A program made the position numbers and the translations under genes. Positions 6,730-13,445 of a DNA stretch of 13,445 nucleotides are shown one piece after another. The notes beneath the pieces were generated by a model that was not told the DNA's origin, made no database searches, and was given only the letters and a program-made list of their open reading frames with translations. Source of the stretch: Deltaproteobacteria bacterium (lineage in GTDB: Bacteria > Myxococcota > Polyangia > Haliangiales > Haliangiaceae); NCBI GenBank assembly GCA_018262455.1, contig JAGSPR010000150.1, forward strand, positions 1 to 13,445. The letters are read 5' to 3'. Position 1 is the stretch's first letter. The number at the start of each line of letters is the position of its first letter.

Positions 6730-7236
6730 TCACGCTTCGTCGATCTGGGCGATGAACTGCTTCATGAGCCCATCGATCATCAGGTTGCGGTCGAGGATCG
6801 CGTACTTGCCGTCGCGCCAGCCGGCCTGGACTTCGTCGTACCGCTTGCTGTTGTCGGCGATGACCGTCTTGTAGAGCCCGACCTTCTTGATGATGTCCTT
6901 CTGGTTGCGGACGAAGTAGGCAACCATCGAGGCGCCCGCCGCCACGGTCATCACGAGGCCGAGCGGGCCGCCGAGCGCATAGCGCAGCCCGATCCGGAGG
7001 GCGAGCAGCAAGCCGGCCCCGATCGCGACCTTCTTGGTACCCGAGCCATCCACCATCGAGTCCTTCGCCAGGGCGAACGAGGTGGTGCCGGATGCGATCA
7101 GAAGACCGATGAAGTTGCCCCTCCGGGTCGACCAGCTCCGGTCGTAGTACTCGCGGATCGCCTGCTTGAGAAAGGCGTCATAGGTGGCGTACAGCCCCTT
7201 GTCGCTCGCCACAGGCTCCTTGGACGACTCTGCCAC
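6730..7236 (-). CDS. Small membrane protein of unknown function
   Basis: A 168-residue protein from GTG 7236 to TGA at 6730-6732. It has a polar, charged N-terminus (1-40, including the basic stretch STRRG), three hydrophobic segments (about 41-57, 69-88, 90-109), and a charged helical C-terminus (110-168). There is no signal peptide. No family is recognised. The GTG was chosen because TATGGT on the minus strand (7248-7243) lies exactly 12 bases before it; ATG 7254 would add six residues but would then lie upstream of that -10. It is divergent from the TPR-peptidase gene (84 bases between starts) and 73 bases upstream of the hydrolase gene on the same strand, which has its own promoter. Confidence 0.72.
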   Translation of the reverse strand: MAESSKEPVASDKGLYATYDAFLKQAIREYYDRSWSTRRGNFIGLLIASGTTSFALAKDSMVDGSGTKKVAIGAGLLLALRIGLRYALGGPLGLVMTVAAGASMVAYFVRNQKDIIKKVGLYKTVIADNSKRYDEVQAGWRDGKYAILDRNLMIDGLMKQFIAQIDEA

Positions 7237-7242
7237 GGCTGC

Positions 7243-7248
7243 ACCATA
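7243..7248 (-). promoter_or_regulatory. -10 element of the small membrane protein gene, leaderless position
   Basis: TATGGT on the minus strand (four of six to TATAAT) is followed by exactly six bases and then GTG 7236, so the predicted transcription start is the start codon itself. No Shine-Dalgarno is present; no good -35 is seen. Confidence 0.4.
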
Positions 7249-7284
7249 GCGCATGTCCTGCTCAGATACCGCGCCGGGATCAGT

Positions 7285-7320
7285 TTGACAGGGGTACCTG
7301 CGTCGCCCAGATTCGAGGGC
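7285..7320 (+). promoter_or_regulatory. Sigma-70-like promoter of the TPR-peptidase gene, leaderless position
   Basis: A perfect -35 TTGACA (7285-7290), a 17-base spacer and CAGATT (7308-7313) predict a start at about 7320, beside ATG 7321. Just after the -35 lies CAGG-GGTA-CCTG (7289-7300), a short dyad that might be an operator. This is the best -35/-10 pair in the window, though the -10 matches only three of six. Confidence 0.5.
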
Positions 7321-10107
7321 ATGCACCGGATGAGGCTGCCGCTGGCGTTGCTCGTCGTGATCTCGCTGGGTACGCCCGCCCATGCCGACCTGGCGACCGG
7401 TCGCGACAAGTTGATCGCGGGCGACTACAAGACGGCGGTCGTCGAGCTCGGCAAGGTCACCGGCAAGGATCGCCCCGCCGCGCGCGTGCTGCTGGCGCGT
7501 GCCCAGCTCGCCACCGGGGACTACGCCGCTGCCGAGACCACGCTGACTCCCCTCGCGACCGGCAAGGATGCCGCTGCCGCGGAGGCCCGGATCGCGCTTG
7601 CGGAGGTTCACCGGATCACCGGGCGAGCCGCGGATGCGCGCAAGGATCTCGAGGCGCTGTTCAAGGATCGCCCCGACGATCGCGCGGTCCGTACCGCGCT
7701 GGGCCAGGTTCGGTTCGCCCAGGGCGACATCCTGGGCGCGAAGGCGCTGTTCGACGTCACGATCAAGGAGTCGGACGCGAACAAGCTCGACTTCGACAAC
7801 CCCGACGAGATGTACGAGCTCGCCGAGGCCGCGCGGTACACGTCGCAGTACAAGCTCGCGAACGACGCGTTTCGCGAGGTCGTGAAGCAGCGCCCGCAGA
7901 TGACCGAGGCGGGCGTCGAGTGGGCTGACCTGTTTCTCCAGAAGTACGCCGCGCCACTCGCGGAGCAGACGCTCGAGGACGTGTTCAAGGTCAACCCGAA
8001 CCATCCGGATGCCCACGCGGCGATGGCCGAGGTGATCGTCGAGACGCGCTACGACCTCGCCGCCGTGCGCCACCACCTCAACACCGCGCTCGGACAGAAC
8101 CCCAAGAATGCGCGCGCACTCAAGGTCCGCGCCTCGATCGAGATCGACCAGAACCAGTGGGACGTCGCGCGCAAGACGCTCGACAGCGTGCTGGCGGTCA
8201 ACAAGGAGGATGTCGAGGCGATCGCGATGAAGGCCACGATCGCGTGGCTGCGCGACGATACCAAGCTCTACGACGCCGAGCGCCAGAACGCGTTCGCCGT
8301 CAACCCTGGCTATGCGGAGCTCTATCGCATCGTCTCGCGCTCCGCGGTCCGCGAGCACCGTTACGTCGAGGCGATCGAGCTCGAGAAGCAGGCCGTGAAG
8401 CTCAAGCCCGACTTCTACGAGGCGATGGCGGGCGCGGGCCTGGGCTACTTGCGGCTCGGGATGGAGAAGGAGGGCGTCGAGTGGCTCGACAAGTCGTGGA
8501 GCGGCGACCAGTACAACGTCCGCACCTTCAACACCCGCAAGCTGTTCCGCGAGACGATCCCGAAGGAGTACACGGTCTCGACGACGAAGAGCTTCCGGAT
8601 CCGGTACCACAACGAGGAGAAGCCGGTGTTCTCGCGCTACCTCGAGCCGACGATGGAGCGCGCGTTCGCCGACATGGTCAAGCGCTACGGGTTCACGCCC
8701 AAGCTGCCGGTCACGCTCGAGCTCTACGCCGACAAGGACGACTATGGCATCCGCACCGTCGGGCTGCCGGACATCGGGGCGCTCGGCGTCTGCTTTGGTC
8801 AGGTGATCACCGCGATGTCGCCGGCGACCGGCGACATCAACTGGGGCATGGTGTTGTGGCACGAGCTCGGCCACGTGTTCGCGATCCAGCTCTCGAACTC
8901 GCGTGTTCCGCGGTGGTTCACCGAGGGCCTGTCCGAGTACGAGACGTTGATCGCGTCACCGTCGTGGCGTCGCGAGAACGACTCCGATCTGTACGGCGCC
9001 GTGCTCAATGGCACGCTGCCGTCGATCGGTGCGTTGAACTCCGAGTTCATGCAGCCGGATACGAGCGCCGTGGTCGTCGCGTACTACCAGTCCGCCGTCA
9101 CGATCGAGTACCTCGCGCAGACCTACGGGTTCCCGAAGATCGTCGAGGGCCTCAAGCTGTTCGGCAAGGGCAAGGAGACGCCCGAGGTCCTGAAGACGCT
9201 CACCGGCAAGACGATCGCTCAGCTCGATGCGGACTTCCGCAAGTACCTCGACATCCGGCTGAAGCCATACGCCGGGACGTTCAAGCTGCCGACGCGCGGC
9301 TTCGACGACATCACCAAGCTCGAGATCGCGGTCGACGCGGCGCCGAAGGACGCCAAGGCGAAGGCCAACCTCGCGCTCGGTCACTACTACGCGGGCGACG
9401 CCGACAAGGCCAAGGTGGCCGCGCAGGCCGCGCTGGCGCTCGACGGCAAGCAGCCGATCGCCCGGTTCGTGCTCGCCGAGATCGCCGTGCACGCCAACGA
9501 CAGTGCCAAGGCCAAGCAGCTCTACCAAGGGCTCGCCGCCGACGGCTTCGACAACGCCGACCTCCGCGCGCGGCTGGCACAGATCGCGGAGAACGCGGGC
9601 AAGCTCGACGAGCTCGAGAACCAGCTGTGCGCCGCGAAGAAGCTCGATCCCGAGCGCAGCTTTCCGTATCAAGAGCTCGCGCAACTCTACGAGAAGCAGC
9701 GCGACATCAAGCGCGAGCTCGTCGAGCTCGAGCACTACGCGTTCCTCGAGCAGATGGAGCTCGCGCCCGTCAAGAAGCTCGTCGTCGAGTACGCCAAGCT
9801 CGGCAACTGGCCGAAGGTGCGTACCTACGGGGAGATGGCGCTGTACATCTCGCCGAGCGACAGCGAGGTCCTCCTGAACCTCGGCCGCGCGTACACCGAG
9901 ACCGGTGACGGCAACAAGGCCCTCTTCACGTTCGACACCATGCTGCTCACCACCCCACCACCGCGCCGGCCGGCGCTGGTCCACATCGGTCGGACCAAGG
10001 CGTTCCTCGCGCTCGGCAAGTCGGCCGAGGCCAAGGCCGCGGTTGCCGAGGCGCTCAAGAAGGAGCCCGAGAACGCCGAGGCCCTCGCGCTCAAGGCCAA
10101 GCTGTAG
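7321..10107 (+). CDS. Secreted TPR protein with a central gluzincin (peptidase MA-like) domain
   Basis: A 928-residue protein. Residues 1-23 are a Sec signal peptide (LPLALLVVISLGTPAHA). Residues about 25-410 are tandem TPR-like helical pairs (e.g. ARVLLARAQLATGDYAAAET, EAGVEWADLFLQKYAAPLAE). Residues about 430-650 form a metallopeptidase domain: HELGH at 514-518 (zinc ligands His514 and His518, base Glu515) and a downstream third ligand Glu535 in RWFTEGLSEYE, the gluzincin arrangement typical of the peptidase MA-like family. Residues about 660-928 are more TPRs ending in EPENAEALALKAKL. All zinc-site residues are present, so an active peptidase is expected; the TPRs would hold its partner or substrate. 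The frame is open far upstream, but the signal peptide and the promoter with TTGACA set the start at ATG 7321 (ATG 7330 possible). It acts outside the cytoplasm; the substrate is unknown. Confidence 0.88.
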   Translation: MHRMRLPLALLVVISLGTPAHADLATGRDKLIAGDYKTAVVELGKVTGKDRPAARVLLARAQLATGDYAAAETTLTPLATGKDAAAAEARIALAEVHRITGRAADARKDLEALFKDRPDDRAVRTALGQVRFAQGDILGAKALFDVTIKESDANKLDFDNPDEMYELAEAARYTSQYKLANDAFREVVKQRPQMTEAGVEWADLFLQKYAAPLAEQTLEDVFKVNPNHPDAHAAMAEVIVETRYDLAAVRHHLNTALGQNPKNARALKVRASIEIDQNQWDVARKTLDSVLAVNKEDVEAIAMKATIAWLRDDTKLYDAERQNAFAVNPGYAELYRIVSRSAVREHRYVEAIELEKQAVKLKPDFYEAMAGAGLGYLRLGMEKEGVEWLDKSWSGDQYNVRTFNTRKLFRETIPKEYTVSTTKSFRIRYHNEEKPVFSRYLEPTMERAFADMVKRYGFTPKLPVTLELYADKDDYGIRTVGLPDIGALGVCFGQVITAMSPATGDINWGMVLWHELGHVFAIQLSNSRVPRWFTEGLSEYETLIASPSWRRENDSDLYGAVLNGTLPSIGALNSEFMQPDTSAVVVAYYQSAVTIEYLAQTYGFPKIVEGLKLFGKGKETPEVLKTLTGKTIAQLDADFRKYLDIRLKPYAGTFKLPTRGFDDITKLEIAVDAAPKDAKAKANLALGHYYAGDADKAKVAAQAALALDGKQPIARFVLAEIAVHANDSAKAKQLYQGLAADGFDNADLRARLAQIAENAGKLDELENQLCAAKKLDPERSFPYQELAQLYEKQRDIKRELVELEHYAFLEQMELAPVKKLVVEYAKLGNWPKVRTYGEMALYISPSDSEVLLNLGRAYTETGDGNKALFTFDTMLLTTPPPRRPALVHIGRTKAFLALGKSAEAKAAVAEALKKEPENAEALALKAKL

Positions 10108-10121
10108 CCAGGTTCCGTCCG

Positions 10122-10145
10122 TGCGGCGCGAGCTCGCGATCCGCA
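10122..10145. terminator. Hairpin between convergent genes, possible bidirectional transcription end
   Basis: A perfect 12-base palindrome CGCGAGCTCGCG (10127-10138) is flanked by TGCGG (10122-10126) and CCGCA (10141-10145), which pair with a two-base bulge. It fills most of the 63-bp gap between the stop codons at 10107 and 10171. There is no T tract on either strand, so a terminator role is only a suggestion. Confidence 0.3.
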
Positions 10146-10170
10146 TCGAGTACTCCGCGCGCGCCCGTGA

Positions 10171-11214
10171 TCACGAGCCGACGCGCATCGTCAGGCCAAA
10201 GGAGAAGCCATAGCCGATCGGTGCCTCGATCTTCGACAAGCTCGCGATGGTCCGGTCGGCGCGCACGTAGAGCGCCAACGTCACGCTCGCCTGACGATCG
10301 CGATACGGGTACAGGCTTCGCCGCGCCATGCCGAAGTCCAGCTCGGCGCCGAGTGTCATCGGCGTGGTGTCGAGCTCGAAGTGCCCCGACCGACCTACGA
10401 TGACATCGAGTGCAGAGCGCAGGTACAACCCTCGGAAGTAGGTCGTGTAGCCGCCGGTGAGGCCACCGCCATAGAACCCGACCACGTCAGCCTCGGCCGG
10501 CAACATCGCCAACTGAGCCATCCCGATTCCGAAGCGGAGCTTGCCGATCGCGCCTGCATCGAATTCGCCGAACCGCCGATGTACGGACATCGTGACGTCG
10601 ACGGTCATCGCTACTTGCTTCACCGGATCCGGTGGCACATAGAACAGGCCGGTTCCAAAGCCCATCATGCCAAAATATGGCCACTCGGTCGGGGTCCAGA
10701 TCGGACTGCCGTGCGCCGGATCGCTGAGCTCGAGTGGCATCGTGGTGTCGCCTGATCGAACCTCGATCGTGAGCGGCGCTGGGTCGTCGATCTCCTTGGC
10801 GGCAAGCGGCATCTGGGTGCGCACGTTGTCGAATCGGACCCAGACGTGACGACCTGCGCTGGGAAGAACGATCACGGCAGGCTCGACGCGGGCCTTGGGC
10901 AACGCGTTCGGGTATTCGGCGAATCCGATGGCATGCGTACCGGCGGGCGAAAGCGTGAGGTCGGTCGCGCGCACATCCCACGGCGACGCGCCGCGGTTGT
11001 CGAGCTCGAGCTCGACCCAGAACCGAGACGGCATGTGACGCGATCCCGGCATCGTCATCGTCGACACGCGATGCACGCGCACGCGGTGTCCCGACGCCTC
11101 CGCAGTCGGTGCGGGATCGACGTAGTGGTGTTGTCGGATCTCGCCCTGGCGAGCACACCCAGATCCGAGGGACAGCGCGACCACGAGAGTCGAGAGCGGT
11201 TTGATGGCTGGCAC
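10171..11214 (-). CDS. Probable envelope lipoprotein with beta-rich C-terminal half
   Basis: A 347-residue protein from GTG 11214. The N-terminus (IKPLSTLVVALSLGSGC) looks like a lipoprotein signal with Cys20, though Gly at -3 makes the lipobox imperfect. Residues about 45-165 read as a beta-sandwich with phrases such as FWVELELDNRGASPWDV and WVRFDN, as in domains handling protein-protein contacts. From about 190 on, alternating aromatic and small residues (TGLFYVPPD, GLTGGYTTYFRGLYLRSALDV, GAELDFGM) and the closing GYGFSFGLTMRVGS suggest outer-membrane beta-strands. No enzyme motif is seen and I cannot name the family. The start has no clear promoter (only TGACGG at the -10 position). It converges with the TPR-peptidase gene and diverges from the lipoprotein gene at 11505 over a palindrome-rich gap. 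Confidence 0.7.
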   Translation of the reverse strand: MPAIKPLSTLVVALSLGSGCARQGEIRQHHYVDPAPTAEASGHRVRVHRVSTMTMPGSRHMPSRFWVELELDNRGASPWDVRATDLTLSPAGTHAIGFAEYPNALPKARVEPAVIVLPSAGRHVWVRFDNVRTQMPLAAKEIDDPAPLTIEVRSGDTTMPLELSDPAHGSPIWTPTEWPYFGMMGFGTGLFYVPPDPVKQVAMTVDVTMSVHRRFGEFDAGAIGKLRFGIGMAQLAMLPAEADVVGFYGGGLTGGYTTYFRGLYLRSALDVIVGRSGHFELDTTPMTLGAELDFGMARRSLYPYRDRQASVTLALYVRADRTIASLSKIEAPIGYGFSFGLTMRVGS

Positions 11215-11281
11215 GCGCGGCCGTCACGCAAGGCATGTGCCGCGCTCCGGTGAGTCGCTCGGCGGGTCGATGCGGCCGGTG

Positions 11282-11299
11282 TGTGAAGCAGGCTTCACA
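11282..11299. promoter_or_regulatory. Perfect 8-bp dyad, operator-like
   Basis: TGTGAAGC (11282-11289) and GCTTCACA (11292-11299) are exact complements around AG. It lies 68 bases before the GTG at 11214 in the divergent gap. The ends resemble CRP/FNR-type half-sites (TGTGA, TCACA), but the spacing is 8 bases rather than 6. A dimeric regulator binding here is inferred. Confidence 0.45.
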
Positions 11300-11379
11300 G
11301 TCTCGTGAGGCCATGGTTACGTGATCGAACCGCGTTCGCCCACGGCTGCACAAGGCGTTGGAGCAGGTGCCCGGCGGCG

Positions 11380-11415
11380 ATCGTGTACGAGCACGTGCAC
11401 GTGCTCGTATACGAT
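11380..11415. repeat. 36-bp near-perfect palindrome
   Basis: The 24-base core (11386-11409) is a perfect palindrome without spacer, centred between 11397 and 11398 and containing two adjacent CACGTG hexamers (11392-11397, 11398-11403). It continues outward for six further positions per side with a single G/T mismatch (11385 and 11410). It is in the 290-bp gap between divergent lipoprotein genes, where I find no gene. TACGAT appears at its right edge (11410-11415) and again at 11415-11420. A multi-subunit operator or a cruciform/recombination site are possibilities. Confidence 0.6.
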
Positions 11416-11488
11416 ACGATGGCGTGCCCCCCCGACGCCCTGCATACGGCGCCGTGGCGAATGTGGCGCGACCCGGGGAGTTCTGCGT

Positions 11489-11494
11489 TACCGT
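11489..11494 (+). promoter_or_regulatory. -10-like element for the lipoprotein gene at 11505
   Basis: TACCGT predicts a transcription start near 11501, four bases before ATG 11505. No Shine-Dalgarno precedes the ATG. The hexamer is only a fair match, so this is a weak call that rests on the pattern seen at other genes here. Confidence 0.25.
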
Positions 11495-11504
11495 GGTCGG
11501 AGCA

Positions 11505-12251
11505 ATGTTTCGCTCGCTCGTCCTCGTGCTTGTGATTGGCTGTTCGACAGGCGGCTGTTCGACCGGCGACCTCGGCAACGGCGGTGACGGTGGCACCCAA
11601 GCGGCGCCGTGTCAGGCGGTCACGACCGCCGGGTTTGCCAGGGTCGGAACGGGTGGACCGACGAGCGACCGACCTGCGGCCCTGCATGCCGACCTCAACC
11701 TCGCGTTGCGCGGGTACCAACCCACCGCCGCCGAGCTCGGGTTGCTCGATCTGTCGGGACCGACCGATCCGGCCGCGCCCAGGCTGCGCACCCTGTTCGC
11801 CGACGATCGCGAGGCCGCCATCACCGCGGTCTATCAGGTCAACAACTGGGACTGGAACACCAACAGCCGCGGCGGCCCGGTCGACGATCCTCCCGTCACG
11901 CTCGTGGGTCTCCAGGCTGCGCCCGGCGAGGAAGTCCAGGTCCCGGCGAGTGGGTACGCCATCGCCGACGGCCTCCAGGCCCGGGTGCTGTTCGCCACCG
12001 ACGATGCGGTGACGCTCGGCTACACCGTCGACGACAGCATCGCGCATGGCTATGCGCTCCACGTGGTCGGCGTGTGCGTCGACCCCGGCCTGGTCGCGAG
12101 CTATCGCGCGCTCGATGCCGCGGGCCGGAGCGAGCTACCGGCCCTGGCCGGCAACCAGCCGTTCGCACGGGCACGCACTGCGGAAGTCGGCGTCGCGATC
12201 CGGGACACCGGTGCCTTCATGGAGCCGCGCTCGCGCAAGGACTGGTGGTGA
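11505..12251 (+). CDS. Lipoprotein of unknown function with conserved-looking C-terminal domain
   Basis: A 248-residue protein from ATG 11505. The signal is lipoprotein-type: hydrophobic core LVLVLV then lipobox VIGC with Cys13. The lipobox region is tandemly duplicated (GCSTG at 12-16 and at 17-21), so Cys18 is a second candidate. A Gly/Asp linker follows. Residues about 60-248 form one domain with distinctive phrases: VNNWDWNTN (positions about 110-118), a Gly/Pro turn, GYAIADG, and a final DTGAFMEPRSRKDWW ending almost at the stop. I have an impression of similar proteins in myxobacteria but cannot name a family or activity. Two Cys (in APCQAV and GVCVDP) could form a disulphide. The frame extends 49 codons upstream, but the signal peptide sets the start. 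It converges with the methyltransferase gene with 19 bases between stops. Confidence 0.75.
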   Translation: MFRSLVLVLVIGCSTGGCSTGDLGNGGDGGTQAAPCQAVTTAGFARVGTGGPTSDRPAALHADLNLALRGYQPTAAELGLLDLSGPTDPAAPRLRTLFADDREAAITAVYQVNNWDWNTNSRGGPVDDPPVTLVGLQAAPGEEVQVPASGYAIADGLQARVLFATDDAVTLGYTVDDSIAHGYALHVVGVCVDPGLVASYRALDAAGRSELPALAGNQPFARARTAEVGVAIRDTGAFMEPRSRKDWW

Positions 12252-12270
12252 GTCCTGCAGGGGCTCCTGC

Positions 12271-13445
12271 TCACTTGCGGAGCATCAGGAACAGGTTGAT
12301 GCCCGACGGCTCGGCTTCGACCGAGATCTGTTGAGGTTTGGGCTCGATGCCGTCGACCATCGCGAGCAGCTGCGCCGGGGTTCGATGGATGAGGAACCAC
12401 TCCGAGAAATACTCCATCGCCCAGCGCGACGGATTGTGGGCGGCGACGTTGCCGATGGCGAGCAGGCCGCCGGGGACCAGCGCCTCGAACAGGACCGAGC
12501 TGATCCGGCTGAACATGCGCGTATCGAGATAGTCGAACAGGCCGGCGCTGTAGAGCAGCTCGCGCTCGCCCAGCTTCGCGGAGAGGCTCTCCCGGGTCAG
12601 CAGGGTGCGAAGCCCCTCGCGGATGAACTGCACCCGCGCGCCGGTCGCCGCTGCCAACGGGGCGAGGGCGCGCTCGCAGTGCGCGATCGCGCGATCCTCC
12701 TGATCGATCAGCGCGACGTTCAACCGCGGGCCGAGCTCGGGCGACTCCTGGAGCAGCGCCTCGATCTCGCGCGCCGGACCGCAACCCAGGCTGGCGATGC
12801 GGATCCGCTTGTTGGGGTGATCGGCGATCGCCTGGCGGATGAGCGCACCGATGTAGGCGATCCGGTTCTTGTTGGCCTGCGCCGCCGGCTCCTGGGTGAA
12901 GCACATGTTCATCGCGCGGCCGAACAGCGTCTCACCCTCGGCGGGGTCCCGATACAACATGTTCATCATCTCGTAGTCGCCGGCGTAGCCCAGCGGCTTC
13001 TCGCATGCCCGCCGGACGAACGGCGATTGCAGGAGGAGCGGGCCGAGGTGGAGCTTGCAGTACGCGCGGTGCTCGACGTGCTCGGAGTCGGAGAAGTCGC
13101 CCACCAGCCCCGCGAGGTCGAGCTTGCCAGCCTCGAGGAAGCCGAGCAGGTCGGGCGTGATCACCGCGAGGTACTCGGCCTCGGCGTCGATCCTCGTGCG
13201 CTGATCTTCCCCGGCGAGCAGGCGCTCCTCGGCGGTGAGGAACTCGTGGATCGAGGCGAGCGCCGAGCGCAGGTCGGCGACCCAGGCCTTGAACTCGGGG
13301 CGGATGGTCGCATAGGGAGCGCGCTGGCTGACGGCCTCCCAGCGCGTGGTGAAGTCGCGCCGGGTACCCGATCGGTAGAGCCGGCCGAGGTCGAGCCCCG
13401 CCAGGTCGAGCTCGATCCCGACCACCAGCGCCTCTCCACGGTCGG
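12271..13445 (-). CDS. SAM-dependent methyltransferase, PhcB-like (N-terminus outside window)
   Basis: The frame runs from TGA at 12271-12273 to the right edge without a stop, so the true start is probably outside; the first in-frame start candidate inside is GTG 13425, giving 384 residues (numbering below). The class I methyltransferase core shows motif I ASLGCGPARE (211-220), an acidic residue closing the next strand (ALIDQE, 238-243) for the SAM ribose, and LYSAGLFDYL (291-300). The segment GYAGDYEMMNMLY (146-158) is characteristic of proteins related to PhcB, which methylates 3-hydroxy fatty acids to make the Ralstonia quorum signal. NPSRWAMEYFSEWFLIHRT (331-349) is a second conserved-looking stretch. 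Residues 45-115 are helical. No phcS, phcR or phcQ-like gene is adjacent, so the substrate is open. No signal peptide is visible in this part; it is likely cytoplasmic. Confidence 0.7.
   Translation of the reverse strand, partial: DRGEALVVGIELDLAGLDLGRLYRSGTRRDFTTRWEAVSQRAPYATIRPEFKAWVADLRSALASIHEFLTAEERLLAGEDQRTRIDAEAEYLAVITPDLLGFLEAGKLDLAGLVGDFSDSEHVEHRAYCKLHLGPLLLQSPFVRRACEKPLGYAGDYEMMNMLYRDPAEGETLFGRAMNMCFTQEPAAQANKNRIAYIGALIRQAIADHPNKRIRIASLGCGPAREIEALLQESPELGPRLNVALIDQEDRAIAHCERALAPLAAATGARVQFIREGLRTLLTRESLSAKLGERELLYSAGLFDYLDTRMFSRISSVLFEALVPGGLLAIGNVAAHNPSRWAMEYFSEWFLIHRTPAQLLAMVDGIEPKPQQISVEAEPSGINLFLMLRK

Noticed and set aside
6586..7320. Upstream extension of the TPR-peptidase frame by 245 codons
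   Set aside because: It runs antisense through the small membrane protein gene, and a clear signal peptide and promoter begin at 7285-7321.
6730..8874. 714-codon minus-strand frame running opposite the TPR-peptidase gene
   Set aside because: Only its last part (the 168-residue membrane protein from 7236) is real. The rest mirrors the TPR gene, which has a signal peptide and HELGH site.
11305..11587. Small plus-strand frames in the palindromic gap
   Set aside because: They translate the palindrome into Cys/Thr/Arg-Ala repeats, have no ribosome site or -10 element, and overlap the real lipoprotein start.
10487..11596. 369-codon minus-strand frame spanning the lipoprotein gene and the palindromic gap
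   Set aside because: Pro/Arg-rich shadow that crosses the palindromes and the lipobox region of the plus-strand gene; no domain.
12257..12270. Stem GCAGG-GGCT-CCTGC between the convergent genes at the right
   Set aside because: Only 5 bp with no T tract on either strand; too weak to call a terminator.

Overview
The window is GC-rich and gene-dense and looks like chromosomal DNA from a member of the Myxococcota (the former Deltaproteobacteria). This is an inference from the run of lipoproteins and secreted proteins, an FHA-domain sigma-54 activator, a TPR/metallopeptidase fusion and a PhcB-like methyltransferase. No marker gene is present to prove it. I see no tRNA, rRNA, CRISPR array, insertion sequence, integrase or phage gene, so nothing marks it as a mobile island.

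Layout, left to right. 1-490 is the end of a secreted protein with roughly 100-residue repeats, closed by a good intrinsic terminator. 597-1328 encodes a rhomboid-fold membrane protein that appears to have lost its catalytic residues. 1391-2881 encodes an FHA/AAA+/Fis enhancer-binding protein for sigma-54 promoters. 2910-3320 (minus) is a small cysteine-containing secreted protein. 3458-4156 and 4169-4765 form a two-gene unit (lipoprotein plus four-helix membrane protein). 4752-6656 (minus) is a large alpha/beta-hydrolase lipoprotein, overlapping the preceding gene tail to tail. 6730-7236 (minus) is a small membrane protein. 7321-10107 is a large secreted TPR protein with an HELGH metallopeptidase domain in its middle. 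10171-11214 (minus) is a probable envelope lipoprotein. 11215-11504 is a 290-bp non-coding stretch holding two striking palindromes. 11505-12251 is another lipoprotein. 12271 to the right edge (minus) is a SAM methyltransferase resembling PhcB-type signal-ester synthases.

The genes do not form one obvious pathway. The common theme is the cell envelope: at least seven of the ten products carry a signal peptide, a lipobox or membrane helices, and the regulator is the only clearly cytoplasmic protein besides the methyltransferase. A second theme is expression. Several genes have no Shine-Dalgarno sequence, and a TANNNT-like -10 element sits about 12 bases before the start codon, the arrangement expected of leaderless mRNAs. 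This guided several start-codon choices.

The points most worth a second look are the apparently inactive rhomboid, the leaderless promoter pattern, the 36-bp palindrome at 11380-11415 and the orphan PhcB-like methyltransferase.
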